Assembly (NCBI GenBank): GCA_013287985.1
Contig: JABDCT010000005.1
Location: forward strand, 1 to 64,000
Direction of reading: 5' to 3'
Length of the DNA: 64,000 nucleotides
DNA from: Chlamydiota bacterium
GTDB taxonomy: Bacteria; Chlamydiota; Chlamydiia; Chlamydiales; Rhabdochlamydiaceae
Under the pieces are notes generated by a model. That model did no database searches. It was not told the origin of the DNA and saw only the letters and a list, made by a program, of their open reading frames with translations. The position numbers were made by a program, and so were the translations under genes. This document shows positions 15,633 to 24,384 of this stretch, piece by piece. Each line of letters begins with the position of its first letter. Position 1 is the stretch's first letter.

Positions 15633-17018
15633 ATGAGTCAAAACACAACCGCTGAGAAAGTTATTCCATGGATCGTTGCGATCGCACTGTTCATGGAGAC
15701 ACTCGATATGACTATCATAAGCACGGCCACTCCCAATATGGCTATCAGCTTTATGGTCAATCCCCTTAGCTTAAAATTCGCAATGACGAGCTACCTGCTG
15801 AGCATAGCGATGTTCATCCCCATAAGCGGGTGGGTGGCAGATAAATGGGGAACTCAGCGCACGTTTATCTGCGCATTAATCCTATTTACTCTCAGTTCGT
15901 TTGCATGTGGAAACGCGCGATTTCTCCCAGAACTTGTCATCGCGCGCTTTTTCCAAGGCATGGGCGGGGCATTTATGATGCCTGTGGGTCGATTAATTAT
16001 CCTGCGCACATTTAAAAAGTCGCAATTAATCCGCACCATGAATTTTGTGACCACGCCGGCATTGCTCGGGCCGCTACTGGGTCCTGTTCTAGGTGGATTC
16101 ATTGCTACCTACTATTCTTGGCCTTGGATTTTTTATATTAACATCCCTATTGGGTTATTAGGGGTTTTAGCCGCATGGTATTGTGTGAAAAATCACAAAA
16201 TGGAATCCATAGGTCCTTTTGATACGATCGGTTTTTTGTTATTTAGTCTGAGCTTGGTGGGGATTTTTTTTGCTCTTGAGACGATTAGCGCTCCTTTTAT
16301 CCCGACCTATATCGTTGTTCTCGTTGGTTCCTGTGCCTTGCTGGGATTTTTGGTATTTTATTGGCATTACCATAAAACCCGCTACCCTGTGTTAAACTTA
16401 AAACTATTTTCCATACGCACGTTTTTTGTAGCAGCTCTGGGGAACCTATGGTCACGACCCAGCATTTTTAGTGTTTCTTTTATACTCCCGCTCCTTTTTC
16501 AAATCGGTTTTGGATTATCTCCCCTGCATTCTGGATTGCTGACCTGCTTTTCGACCTTAGGGATGATCAGCTCCAAGTCCATTAATAGAGTCATTTTACA
16601 TCACTTTGGTTTTAGAAAAGCATTATGCGTTACATCCGTATTAACAGGAATAACCATTGCCTCCTATTCATTAATTAACGAAATTAATGTGCCAATTATT
16701 ATTGTTATGATTTTTATAAACGGATTAGTTACCTCTCTGCTATTTTCCGGAATGAATGTTCTATATTATGTGGATGTAGCTCGGGCTGAATTGAGTCACG
16801 CAACCAGTATTTCCAGCACCCTTCAACAGCTTTCGATGGGCTTAGGAATTACGTTGAGCACTTTGGTTTTACAACTATTTGTGGGCTGGAATCATCCACT
16901 CGCATACAACGACCCAGCGCCTTTTCGCTGGGCATTTCTCGTCATGGGAGTGATCGCCATCCTGTCGGTCCTCGTCTTTTTAAAACTAAAGCCCTCTGAT
17001 GGCCACGAGATGACTTAA
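15633..17018 (+). CDS. MFS drug/efflux transporter, DHA2 (EmrB/QacA) family
   Basis: A 461-residue inner-membrane protein with about 14 hydrophobic helices, the topology of the DHA2 family of proton-coupled exporters. Motif D1-like FMETLDMTIISTATPNMA lies in TM1, motif A-like GWVADKWGTQRTF in loop 2-3 and ARFFQGMGGAFMMPVGR as motif B. Motif C is seen as LLGPLLGPVLGGFIATYYSWPWIFYINIPIG. The substrate is unpredictable (drugs, lipids, siderophores). The gene follows the small secreted protein by 35 bp. Confidence 0.92.
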   Translation: MSQNTTAEKVIPWIVAIALFMETLDMTIISTATPNMAISFMVNPLSLKFAMTSYLLSIAMFIPISGWVADKWGTQRTFICALILFTLSSFACGNARFLPELVIARFFQGMGGAFMMPVGRLIILRTFKKSQLIRTMNFVTTPALLGPLLGPVLGGFIATYYSWPWIFYINIPIGLLGVLAAWYCVKNHKMESIGPFDTIGFLLFSLSLVGIFFALETISAPFIPTYIVVLVGSCALLGFLVFYWHYHKTRYPVLNLKLFSIRTFFVAALGNLWSRPSIFSVSFILPLLFQIGFGLSPLHSGLLTCFSTLGMISSKSINRVILHHFGFRKALCVTSVLTGITIASYSLINEINVPIIIVMIFINGLVTSLLFSGMNVLYYVDVARAELSHATSISSTLQQLSMGLGITLSTLVLQLFVGWNHPLAYNDPAPFRWAFLVMGVIAILSVLVFLKLKPSDGHEMT

Positions 17019-17185
17019 ACTCGACTTTGTATATTTTTGCACCCCGCCTGCCGGCAGGGAGGCCTTGATGCGCAATTTGGCAAGCATTAGGGCGTGTCCA
17101 AACCTTGAAAAATTCAGCTTGATTAAAATAAAATAATTACAGCTTCATTTTTAGAAATGTATTTAGATTAATTTTGGTATTTTGT

Positions 17186-17191
17186 TATAAT
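17186..17191 (+). promoter_or_regulatory. -10 box 7 bp from the start codon (leaderless-type)
   Basis: A perfect TATAAT ends 7 bases before the ATG of the 17199 gene, and no Shine-Dalgarno sequence is present. A transcript starting 6-8 bases downstream of it would begin at or next to the AUG. Confidence 0.6.
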
Positions 17192-17198
17192 ATAAAAA

Positions 17199-18728
17199 AT
17201 GAGTATTATCCAGAGTTTTTATAGAGATCGAAATCCAACAACAGCCGAAGACGCATACACGCAGCAAGTTAACACCGCTCTTCGCCATGAGTTAAAAGGA
17301 AAAAAGATCGCCGTTATTACTATAGGCTTAAAAGGTTATGGCGATTATGCCTGCGCACGAAAAGTCTGTCGCTATCTCCTCGAGAAATTGGCCGTGGAAT
17401 TAAAGAATCTCGCCTTAGTCGGTTCAGTTCCCGAGCTCTTTAAACTGAAAGACGTCTGCACCCTCTCGTTTGATTTTGATAGCGTCAGATCTTGGGGCCC
17501 CGACCTTCAGATCTTCATTCCCATCGCGGATTACTCGTTTGTCTCGCCCCTCTTAATTTGTAAAGATACAGCTACCCTCGCCATTAGAGAATATGGTTAT
17601 AAGCGTCCAGAAGATTTCGACAAAGATCCTAATGTACACGCCTATGCAATGGGGCTTGCTCCAGGGTCTCTGGGTATTCTCATCGATCATTCTCTCAACG
17701 CAGGCGAAAAATCAACTGCGTTCAAATCCTTGCCTTCATACCTCCAAATTGCTCTTCACGGGAACCAATCTGAAGAAGCCTTTGATGGCCGTTTCTATCT
17801 AGGCTATGCTCACATCAGTCGAGAAATCATTTCTTTTGTTAGAGCAATCGTCCAAATGAACGATGAACTCAAGGATGAGCGTCCTCTTCGATTTTTCTTT
17901 TTAGGCAAACCTCGTATTAATATCGATAAGCTTACCGAAGCTCTCGGAAGGGATAAATATACTTTGGCAAATAAATCTTCTTCTTCAGCAATAGATCAAT
18001 ACACATGGACCGGCAAAAGATCCATCCACATGATCACAGCAGAAGTCCATCCCGATGTTGTCCCTCTCTTGCACCAAGCAGCTGAAGAAGAAGAGCTGGG
18101 AACAGGCGATCAGACCTTTTCGCAAATCATCAGCAAGAACGTGATGCCCGCGATGGAAGTTTTTCAGCACAAAAGAAACCTGATGGAACAATTTTACAAA
18201 GCTCTCCCCTCGGAAATTATCAAAAAAGGGCGTTTTTACTATGAAAATAAGAATAAATATTCTAATTATACCGAGGAAGATCCAGAAATTTTTAAATTGG
18301 AATTATATAAATCAGAACAAAAATGGCTATTGAATCCTGAAGGATTAGCTGAATTCCATATCGAAAGAAAAAGAAGTGTCCGCTTTAGAAATGCTGTTAA
18401 ACAGGCCATGCAAGAAATTGCAGAAACGTATGATTTTGGTCCGCGTTTTGAAGAGGCATTAAAAAATCTTCTAGAGAAAACGCGCCATTTGGAAAAGCAA
18501 GAGAAGTTCACCTATAGGAGCATTAAGCTGTCTGACAAATGGACAGCAGATATGATCCCCTTTGATCAAAATATTCTTCTAAGTCTGGATGATGTAATCA
18601 AATTGGACCTTCAGAGGAGTACTGGCCTTTCAGGGCTTTCGATGTTTAGCGATTCCACATTTTCTTTCTTTAGAGTAGGGAGTGGCCTAGAGGATCCTTA
18701 CATCGTCAGACGTACAAAGCTTAAGTGA
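17199..18728 (+). CDS. Large hypothetical protein, candidate effector
   Basis: A 509-residue soluble protein with no signal peptide or membrane helix and no family I recognise. Residues 30-110 read like a Rossmann or glycosyltransferase-type alpha/beta unit (GKKIAVITIGLKGYGDYACARKV, then NLALVGSVPELF). The middle (200-290) has FFFLGKPRINIDKLTEAL. The C-terminal third is helical and charged. It is monocistronic, with AT-rich flanks and a TATAAT close to the ATG. Its size, isolation and lack of core-metabolism neighbours fit a host-directed protein, but this is inference. Confidence 0.6.
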   Translation: MSIIQSFYRDRNPTTAEDAYTQQVNTALRHELKGKKIAVITIGLKGYGDYACARKVCRYLLEKLAVELKNLALVGSVPELFKLKDVCTLSFDFDSVRSWGPDLQIFIPIADYSFVSPLLICKDTATLAIREYGYKRPEDFDKDPNVHAYAMGLAPGSLGILIDHSLNAGEKSTAFKSLPSYLQIALHGNQSEEAFDGRFYLGYAHISREIISFVRAIVQMNDELKDERPLRFFFLGKPRINIDKLTEALGRDKYTLANKSSSSAIDQYTWTGKRSIHMITAEVHPDVVPLLHQAAEEEELGTGDQTFSQIISKNVMPAMEVFQHKRNLMEQFYKALPSEIIKKGRFYYENKNKYSNYTEEDPEIFKLELYKSEQKWLLNPEGLAEFHIERKRSVRFRNAVKQAMQEIAETYDFGPRFEEALKNLLEKTRHLEKQEKFTYRSIKLSDKWTADMIPFDQNILLSLDDVIKLDLQRSTGLSGLSMFSDSTFSFFRVGSGLEDPYIVRRTKLK

Positions 18729-18852
18729 ACATGTTCTAAATCATTTAACCAGAGATGATTGCAAACATTAATTTTAAGCAAAATTGCGGACCATCTCTAA
18801 GGAAATTTCCCATGTGAAAATTTAGAAAGCGTTTCCTATGCCTGTGTTATGG

Positions 18853-19713
18853 TTACTCGCTAATCATCATCCAATTATTGGATTTATCGAATATCCATAT
18901 TGATTCATTGGACGATTCAAGGCATGGCAAATATAGACTTAGAGCGCTTCCGAGATTTTTAATCAGAGTGACTGTTGAGTCATAAGACCGTACAAAATAA
19001 TTTTCGTCTCCCATATCGATACTCAGCTTTAATTGTCCATTCGCCGAGATATTTGCTCTGCTATCCTTTCCCAACTCCACAGATATGGAATTGCCCAGAC
19101 CTTGAAGATCCATACGCTTTCCTGCCGAGTCAAAACATTTGCCTCCATCGGAATATATCTCGGGATCCTTCCAGCACACCTGCCCATTAGCATGGTATAA
19201 AATGCCCGAGTCATTGGCGCCCCACGAATTCTTGTAGACTATCGGATCTTTCCAGCATAGTTGCCCATTAGAATAGTAGACAGCGCCAGAGTCATTGGTA
19301 CCCCACGTATTGTTGTAGACCTTCGGATCCTTCCAGCACAATTTTCCGTTAGAATAGTAGACGATACCGGAATCGTTAGGACCCCACCCATTGTTGTAAA
19401 CCTTCGGATCCTTCCAGCACGGTTTTCCGTTAGAATGGTAGACAATTCCAGAGTCATTGGGACCCCATGTGTTGCTATAGACTTTCGGATCCTTCCAGCA
19501 GAGCTGACCATTAGAATAGTGGACAGCGCCAGAGTCATTGGGACCCCATGTGTTGCTATAGACTTTCGGGTCCTTCCAGCAGAGCTTTCCATTAGTATGG
19601 AGTAGATTATTTGTATAAGCGGAAGGAGTTTCCACAAGTTTGGACTGGCAAAGAATCGGTACGAATAGGGCCATGAAAAAAAGAAAGATCGATTTTAGAG
19701 AGTTTGTATTCAT
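18853..19713 (-). CDS. Secreted protein with six 27-residue tandem repeats
   Basis: A 286-residue protein with signal peptide (to about residue 24, ending LCQSK). Residues about 36-197 are six consecutive 27-residue repeats of the form V-Y-Y-S-N-G-K-L-C-W-K-D-P-K-V-Y-N-N-x-W-G-P-N-D-S-G-I; the sixth is degenerate. Each repeat has one Cys and two Trp. The spacing YSNGxL resembles MORN/YwqK-type repeats, but the W-K-D-P-x-x-Y and N-D-S-G parts are unlike the families I know. The last 90 residues are unrelated and include ISVELGKDSRANIS. DNA identity between repeats is high, so the array may vary in length. Confidence 0.75.
   Translation of the reverse strand: MNTNSLKSIFLFFMALFVPILCQSKLVETPSAYTNNLLHTNGKLCWKDPKVYSNTWGPNDSGAVHYSNGQLCWKDPKVYSNTWGPNDSGIVYHSNGKPCWKDPKVYNNGWGPNDSGIVYYSNGKLCWKDPKVYNNTWGTNDSGAVYYSNGQLCWKDPIVYKNSWGANDSGILYHANGQVCWKDPEIYSDGGKCFDSAGKRMDLQGLGNSISVELGKDSRANISANGQLKLSIDMGDENYFVRSYDSTVTLIKNLGSALSLYLPCLESSNESIWIFDKSNNWMMISE
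19140..19614 (-). repeat. 81 bp tandem repeat array
   Basis: Six in-frame copies of an 81 bp unit (five close, one degenerate) encode the repeat region of the secreted protein. Copies share long identical stretches such as CCTTCCAGCA on the plus strand, so slippage or recombination is likely. Confidence 0.8.
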
Positions 19714-19725
19714 AGCTACCTTTTC

Positions 19726-20160
19726 CTAATCCAGTAATTCATCAGCTAACTCTTTGGCGAGCTTTCCATCCACTTCACTATTCAGGGTTCTAACAGCCTT
19801 CATTACCAAGCCTAAATCTTTTTTCGACTTAGCTCCCGACTCTGCAATAGCCTGCACAACCAATCTTTTCGTTTCTTCACGAGAAAGAGCTTTAGGCAAA
19901 AACTCTTGAATGATCATGAGTTCGCTTTTTAGTTGCTCAGCGGCATCCGTGCGATTAGCACCTTGAGCTTGTTCTAGAGCTTCTTGAAGACTGCCGTAAT
20001 ACGTTTTAAATAGTTTTACGACTTCCGTATCGGGCAGATTTGCACGGGCATCTACGGCTAATATTTTTGATTTGAGCATGCGCAATGTCGAGAGTCTAAT
20101 CTGATCTCGGCTCCTCATTGCTTCCTTGATGCCCTCATTGATTCTTTCGATAATTGCCAT
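19726..20160 (-). CDS. GatB/YqeY domain protein
   Basis: A 144-residue YqeY-like protein, the free-standing form of the tail domain of GatB that contacts tRNA in Glu-tRNA(Gln) amidotransferase. Family motifs are RLSTLRMLKSKI, EAxxAQGANRTDAAEQLKSELMIIQEFLPKALS and KKDLGLVMKAVRTLN. Its cellular role is undefined, but an RNA-binding or tRNA-related role is expected in the cytosol. It is followed at 12 bp by the repeat-protein gene and preceded at 24 bp by the 20185-20769 gene. Confidence 0.9.
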   Translation of the reverse strand: MAIIERINEGIKEAMRSRDQIRLSTLRMLKSKILAVDARANLPDTEVVKLFKTYYGSLQEALEQAQGANRTDAAEQLKSELMIIQEFLPKALSREETKRLVVQAIAESGAKSKKDLGLVMKAVRTLNSEVDGKLAKELADELLD

Positions 20161-20184
20161 AACCCCTCTTCAACTTCCAATAAT

Positions 20185-20769
20185 TTAATCCAGCCTGATA
20201 CTAAAAGCCGATTCCCCGCCGATATCGCATTTCAGGTCTTCAGGTAGTTCTTCAAGTGAAGTAATCTTGATGAGCAACAAGGGATGTAAGCACATGATTC
20301 CATAACCTTGTTTCTCAGCCTGCTCCATAGTCCATTTTTTTGAATAATAGTCCGGATCGAATAAAGATAAGGATTTTCCCTGAATCGGTTTATGGATGAC
20401 AAACCCCCAATCGTCATTGAAATACTGCTCGTCTTCCCCCTCAAGGCTATAGGGTTCATAACAAGTCTTGATAGATTCCGTCTTTTTTCCTTTTTTTGTT
20501 TCGTTGATCACACTCATTAACAAAACACTACAAGGTTCTCTGAGCGGAATTTTTTCCACTGAATGGGGCGCAACTTTCACTTTTTGTGCTTTATAGCCAA
20601 GAGAGACGGGAGCAGCTAAATCTCCAGGCTTAACGGGCACTGGTCGATAGGCCTCTTCTAGTTCGATTGTCCTTGAAGAATCTGTCTGGTTGATAATGGT
20701 AATGGCAAAAAGCGATTGCCATAGGCCAATCACCCCCAAGAAGAACACCCCTATTTTCCTATCCGTCAT
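20185..20769 (-). CDS. Secreted hypothetical protein
   Basis: A 194-residue protein with a signal peptide (KIGVFFLGVIGLWQSLFA) and a mature part of mixed beta composition (ITIINQTDSSRTIELEEAYRPVPVKPGD). No known family is recognised. It is the first of three minus-strand genes with short gaps (20769 to 18853), two of which are secreted. It is probably periplasmic. Confidence 0.6.
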   Translation of the reverse strand: MTDRKIGVFFLGVIGLWQSLFAITIINQTDSSRTIELEEAYRPVPVKPGDLAAPVSLGYKAQKVKVAPHSVEKIPLREPCSVLLMSVINETKKGKKTESIKTCYEPYSLEGEDEQYFNDDWGFVIHKPIQGKSLSLFDPDYYSKKWTMEQAEKQGYGIMCLHPLLLIKITSLEELPEDLKCDIGGESAFSIRLD

Positions 20770-20840
20770 AAATCCTCGCTTGAAAAGTTAAGGAAAGATA
20801 ACACCCGCTTGATTTATTTCACAAGCGAGCCATCTTTCAA

Positions 20841-21647
20841 TCATCTCCATAGAACAAGGACATTATCGGGGCATGTAAGAGGCGTTTCTGTGAATTGCTC
20901 ACATAAAATGCCATAAGGGCGTAAATACTCTGTGAGCTCTTCTGCAAATCCATTACCTGTGATGTATCCTCTTTTCGAACGGCTAAGTATCTCTTCCACA
21001 TACTTCTTTCTCATTTCCGGAACACATTCTGAATAAGCATAGTTACTAATTACCAAGTCAAAAGACCCATCCGTAATGGCTTCATCAAATGTTTTATAAG
21101 TGACATTGGATACATGGTGTCTTTCCAGGTATTTTCTTGTGAGCTCAAGCGGCTCAGGAAGATCCACAATTGTATAACTTTTGAAGCGATTCACCAATGA
21201 AAGGATTAAACATTGACCTCCATAGCCTCCTCCAATTTCAACAATAGACTTTCCATTGAGTGATTGGAATAGCACTTTCAAATCTGAAGCTACTTTCATA
21301 TAACGCAATGTTGTTGTTGAAATAGTCCCAATTTCAGGATATACGTCTGTCCGCGGATCTCCGATGCGGTCATTGACCTTGAATCTCTCAATAGCTGCTA
21401 TAAATTCAGGAGTTTGTTGCTTGATGATCTTTAGATAGGGTATCCCCGTATCCGTACCGAGATGTTCTAAAATGCGCGTATACTCATGTAGTCTTTTAAA
21501 ATGAGCAAACGCATTTTCATCTCTAACAGCTTCTTTACAAACATCCCTATACTCATTTGTATCCGCTGCACTTGTGTATTCTGGAAGAGCACTCAAGAGT
21601 TGGGCAGAAAAACAGATTGTACTTAAGCAAAAAAGAAACTTTTGCAT
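20841..21647 (-). CDS. Putative sugar O-methyltransferase with signal peptide
   Basis: A 268-residue class I SAM-dependent methyltransferase. The SAM site is I-V-E-I-G-G-G-Y-G-G-Q (about residues 136-146), followed by Y-T-I-V-D-L-P-E-P (acidic ribose-binding loop) and F-D-L-V-I-S-N-Y-A. It resembles the putative sugar O-methyltransferase family of polysaccharide clusters. The first 20 residues (MQKFLFCLSTICFSAQLLSA) are a signal peptide, unusual for a SAM enzyme because SAM is cytosolic. It is divergent from two signal-bearing glycosyltransferases, so glycan decoration outside the cytosol, perhaps of host material, is one possible reading. Confidence 0.8.
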   Translation of the reverse strand: MQKFLFCLSTICFSAQLLSALPEYTSAADTNEYRDVCKEAVRDENAFAHFKRLHEYTRILEHLGTDTGIPYLKIIKQQTPEFIAAIERFKVNDRIGDPRTDVYPEIGTISTTTLRYMKVASDLKVLFQSLNGKSIVEIGGGYGGQCLILSLVNRFKSYTIVDLPEPLELTRKYLERHHVSNVTYKTFDEAITDGSFDLVISNYAYSECVPEMRKKYVEEILSRSKRGYITGNGFAEELTEYLRPYGILCEQFTETPLTCPDNVLVLWR

Positions 21648-21815
21648 TCTTAACCTCCACTTTCATCGTCAAATTTTGTTTAACGGATGTTAAGATAGAT
21701 TTTAGATTTTTTCCATATTTTCCTTTTTTAGGGGTTGAGAAAAAATATTTATGCGATTAAATTTTTTTCTGCTGGGCTAGTGCACTAGGTGCCCGAGGAA
21801 ACAGTGAGGTTTTTT

Positions 21816-22673
21816 ATGAAAAATAGATGTAAATGGGTCGCTAGGATCGTGCTTGTTGTGCTTGGGTTTCACCTTGAATCTATGGCATATGAAAATGTTG
21901 TATGGGAAGGAGTCACTTACGATGATCGAACTGTTGCCGAGCTCATCACTGTAATTACGACTACTAGCCCTCTTCAATCCATACCCACAACCAAGCACCT
22001 TTACTACGCTCAGAAAAGCCTTGCACAAATCCCTGCGCTTGCTCTTTGTAAAAAAATCATAGCCTTTGATGACATTCAACCTACATCAAACTTTGCATAC
22101 CGGAAACGAGACTATGATCTGTACAAGAAGCATATAAAAGAACTTACTGAGACTGATCCTTATTTTGCTAATACAGAATTGATTTTTTTAACAGAATGGG
22201 GCTGTCTAGTAGGAGCATTAAAAGAAGCATTTAAGCGCGTCAAAACGCCCTTTGTTTTTATCCAACAACACGACCTATTATTGTTAAAAACATTCGACCT
22301 AAATGCACTCATTGCAACAATGGTCGCCAATCCCGCCGTTCGATATGTCACGCTTTTACCTGGTACAAATGGTGCAGGATACCTGCCCTATTGGAAACAC
22401 CTAGATGACAATATCAAGGGAGTACATTTTGTTCCTCTATGCCGAGCCGGGGGCTGGACGGATCAATGTCATGTGGCTAGAGCCGATTACTATCGAAATT
22501 TTGTGTTTCCTCGATGCCCAGGCAACTATATGGAAAGTCATATTCTTCATCAATATTGGGATGAAATTGAACGCAATGGATTTGAAAAAGCACATGATTT
22601 ATTTGGCATATATTTATATGGAAGCTTAGAAGACGGCTTTTTCATTACACATACAAATGGAAAATATCATTAA
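21816..22673 (+). CDS. Glycosyltransferase-like protein with signal peptide
   Basis: A 285-residue protein. The start is set at the ATG at 21816 behind TGAGG; a GTG 27 bp upstream is in frame. Residues 1-24 form a signal peptide (MKNRCKWVARIVLVVLGFHLESMA). The body resembles a GT-A glycosyltransferase: ELITVITTTSPLQSIPTTKHL, then FVFIQQHDLLLLKTFDLNAL, where QHD would be the metal-binding DxD equivalent. YVTLLPGTNGAG and MESHILHQYW follow. It precedes the GT17 gene by 21 bp, indicating one operon. The assignment to a numbered GT family is not possible by eye. Confidence 0.6.
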   Translation: MKNRCKWVARIVLVVLGFHLESMAYENVVWEGVTYDDRTVAELITVITTTSPLQSIPTTKHLYYAQKSLAQIPALALCKKIIAFDDIQPTSNFAYRKRDYDLYKKHIKELTETDPYFANTELIFLTEWGCLVGALKEAFKRVKTPFVFIQQHDLLLLKTFDLNALIATMVANPAVRYVTLLPGTNGAGYLPYWKHLDDNIKGVHFVPLCRAGGWTDQCHVARADYYRNFVFPRCPGNYMESHILHQYWDEIERNGFEKAHDLFGIYLYGSLEDGFFITHTNGKYH

Positions 22674-22694
22674 GCAACTTGTAATTGGAGAAAC

Positions 22695-23621
22695 ATGAGA
22701 AAATCCTTACTTATCTTATTTGTATTTTTAGGAACAGCTCTACAAGGAGCGGTATATGATTGTTGCTTGTTTTTTGATGAGATTGAATTATTAAAATTGC
22801 GTTTCGAGGAACTTTATAATGTTGTCGACTATTTTGTTATTGTTGAAAGCAAAACATCTCTCACAGGAAAGGATAAGCCTTTGTTTTTTGACGAAAATCG
22901 TGAAATGTTTTCTAAGTATCAAAACAAGATCGTTCATTTAGTAATTGACTCATTCCCTTTTACTTTTATTGATATAGACCCTGATTCCCCCTTTCAGTTA
23001 ATGTATGAAAATGAGGACTTCTGGACGCGGGAAAATTATTCAAGGGACTTTATTCTAAACGCCCTCAAGGATTGCAAAGACACCGATACGATCTTCATTT
23101 CCAATGTTAATGAGGTTCCTCGTGCTGCATCCGTTAAAGAAATCGATAACTATCTGAATGGCTTAAATCAAAAAAGAAGCCATTCTGATGTTCATCAGAA
23201 TCTTTTTGTTTGCCAACTTGGTTTAAAATGGCTTGCTTATTACATGAATCGTGAAAATCCACAAATTTGGATTGGGGGATGTAAAGCCGTCCCCTATTGG
23301 TTTCTCAAAACACATCAACCCTGGGAAGTGAGAATATACCATCTTGTCCATCATGACCCGAAAAAATTCATGGATGCAGGCTGGTATTTCGATACGATGG
23401 GCGGAGAAAAAAGAGCTCTATATAAATGGCAAAATAACGAGGTTCTCTTCGATAAAGAAATGCTAGAACGTTTGAGTGCAGATGATAATTTACTAAAAAA
23501 CACACTCAATAAAATGCTTAGCGAATATACCATTGATTCGAAAATTAATCGCACATACCCTAGATATTTCCTTAATAATCTCGAATATTTCCACTCGATA
23601 GGATGGTTCTACCAGCAGTAG
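22695..23621 (+). CDS. Glycosyltransferase family 17 protein with signal peptide
   Basis: A 308-residue protein matching GT17 (beta-1,4-N-acetylglucosaminyltransferase type). The diagnostic start Y-D-C-C-L-F-F-D-E-I-E-L-L-K-L-R-F-E-E-L is followed by DYFVIVESKTSLTGKDKPLFF and NYSRDFILNAL. The acidic site follows as DTIFISNVNEVP (usually SDxDEIP). Residues 1-18 (MRKSLLILFVFLGTALQG) are a signal peptide placed directly before the normal family start, so export appears to have been added to a bacterial GT17. An AATTGGAG site precedes the ATG. It is co-transcribed with the upstream glycosyltransferase. Confidence 0.88.
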   Translation: MRKSLLILFVFLGTALQGAVYDCCLFFDEIELLKLRFEELYNVVDYFVIVESKTSLTGKDKPLFFDENREMFSKYQNKIVHLVIDSFPFTFIDIDPDSPFQLMYENEDFWTRENYSRDFILNALKDCKDTDTIFISNVNEVPRAASVKEIDNYLNGLNQKRSHSDVHQNLFVCQLGLKWLAYYMNRENPQIWIGGCKAVPYWFLKTHQPWEVRIYHLVHHDPKKFMDAGWYFDTMGGEKRALYKWQNNEVLFDKEMLERLSADDNLLKNTLNKMLSEYTIDSKINRTYPRYFLNNLEYFHSIGWFYQQ

Positions 23622-23713
23622 CGTTAAAACCACAAAACTAGGAAATTCCCGGCTTTTTTATGGAATAGACAAATTTCCTAAGACGCCTTAAAAGCTAGTA
23701 AAAGGAGTCATCT

Positions 23714-24100
23714 ATGGAACTATCCCTATTTTTCGCAAAGCTACTCGGGCTTTATATGCTCATCATTGCGGCAGATCTGCTCCTGCGCAGGCATGAACTC
23801 GAAGGTGCTGTAAAAGATTTTGCCTCTTCAAAGGGCCTTCTTGTCTTATCAGGCTCTCTTTCTCTTTTATTGGGTCTTGCCATTGTGATTGCCCACCCCA
23901 TCTATGAGTTGAACTGGCGCGGTCTCGTTACACTATTGGGCTACCTTCTCATTCTCAGAGGCGCAATTAGAACCGCTTTTCCCTCACGCCTGCAAAAACG
24001 GCTTGTATCTGTCTTTAAACACGGCTATTGGGCCATATTCGTGGTTATTTTGGTTCTAGGCATATTCCTGACCTATGCGGGCTTTACCTCCGCATCTTAA
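23714..24100 (+). CDS. Small four-helix membrane protein
   Basis: A 128-residue protein with four hydrophobic segments: FFAKLLGLYMLIIAADLLL, GLLVLSGSLSLLLGLAIVIAH, LVTLLGYLLILRGAIRTAF and YWAIFVVILVLGIFLTYAGF. It resembles HdeD/DUF308-like small integral membrane proteins. AAAGGAG precedes the ATG at 23714. A broken paralogue follows directly at 24101-24316, so this is the intact copy of a tandem duplication. The function is unknown. Confidence 0.7.
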   Translation: MELSLFFAKLLGLYMLIIAADLLLRRHELEGAVKDFASSKGLLVLSGSLSLLLGLAIVIAHPIYELNWRGLVTLLGYLLILRGAIRTAFPSRLQKRLVSVFKHGYWAIFVVILVLGIFLTYAGFTSAS

Positions 24101-24316
24101 AGCATTCCCCACCGGATATTTTGCCTTCCGACAAACAAGGGCAATATTACCTTATTAGGCTATCTGATGATCGTTCGAGGCATCATCCGATTCGCTTTTC
24201 CTTCACGCTTTCAAAAACGTGTCTTTTCCCTCTTTCATAAAGGCTATCCGCTCATATTCTTGATTCTTCTCGTCATAGGAATATACCTGACCTATTGGGG
24301 ATTCACACCCGGCTAA
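24101..24316 (+). pseudogene. Truncated tandem paralogue of the upstream membrane protein
   Basis: In the frame ending at TAA 24314-24316 the sequence reads GNITLLGYLMIVRGIIRFAF, then PSRFQKRVFSLFHKGYPLIF and a final helix ending YLTYWGF. It aligns with the last half of the 23714-24100 protein (VTLLGYLLILRGAIRTAFPSR). No start codon or N-terminal two helices are present, and the homology begins just after the stop of the intact gene. A tandem duplication with loss of the 5' half explains it. Confidence 0.75.
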
Positions 24317-24384
24317 GATTCCTAATAAAAATTGCATGAAATGCGCTGATCGGTGAGACTCTTCCATTCGACCAAGGAATTTTT

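Noticed and set aside
17041-17110. GC palindrome CCTGCCGGCAGG and GGGCGTGTCC resembling an IS end, plus GCGCAATTTGG shared with the cupin gene at 14918
   Set aside because: No second terminal repeat or transposase remnant is seen, and the 17-base resemblance to the cupin gene has a mismatch and may be chance.
19140-19614. Regular repeats as a possible CRISPR array
   Set aside because: The repeats are contiguous 81 bp coding units without spacers.
19239-19637. Repetitive frames in other phases over the 27-residue repeat gene
   Set aside because: Units of 81 bp (a multiple of three) keep all frames open; only the minus-strand frame with signal peptide is a coherent protein.
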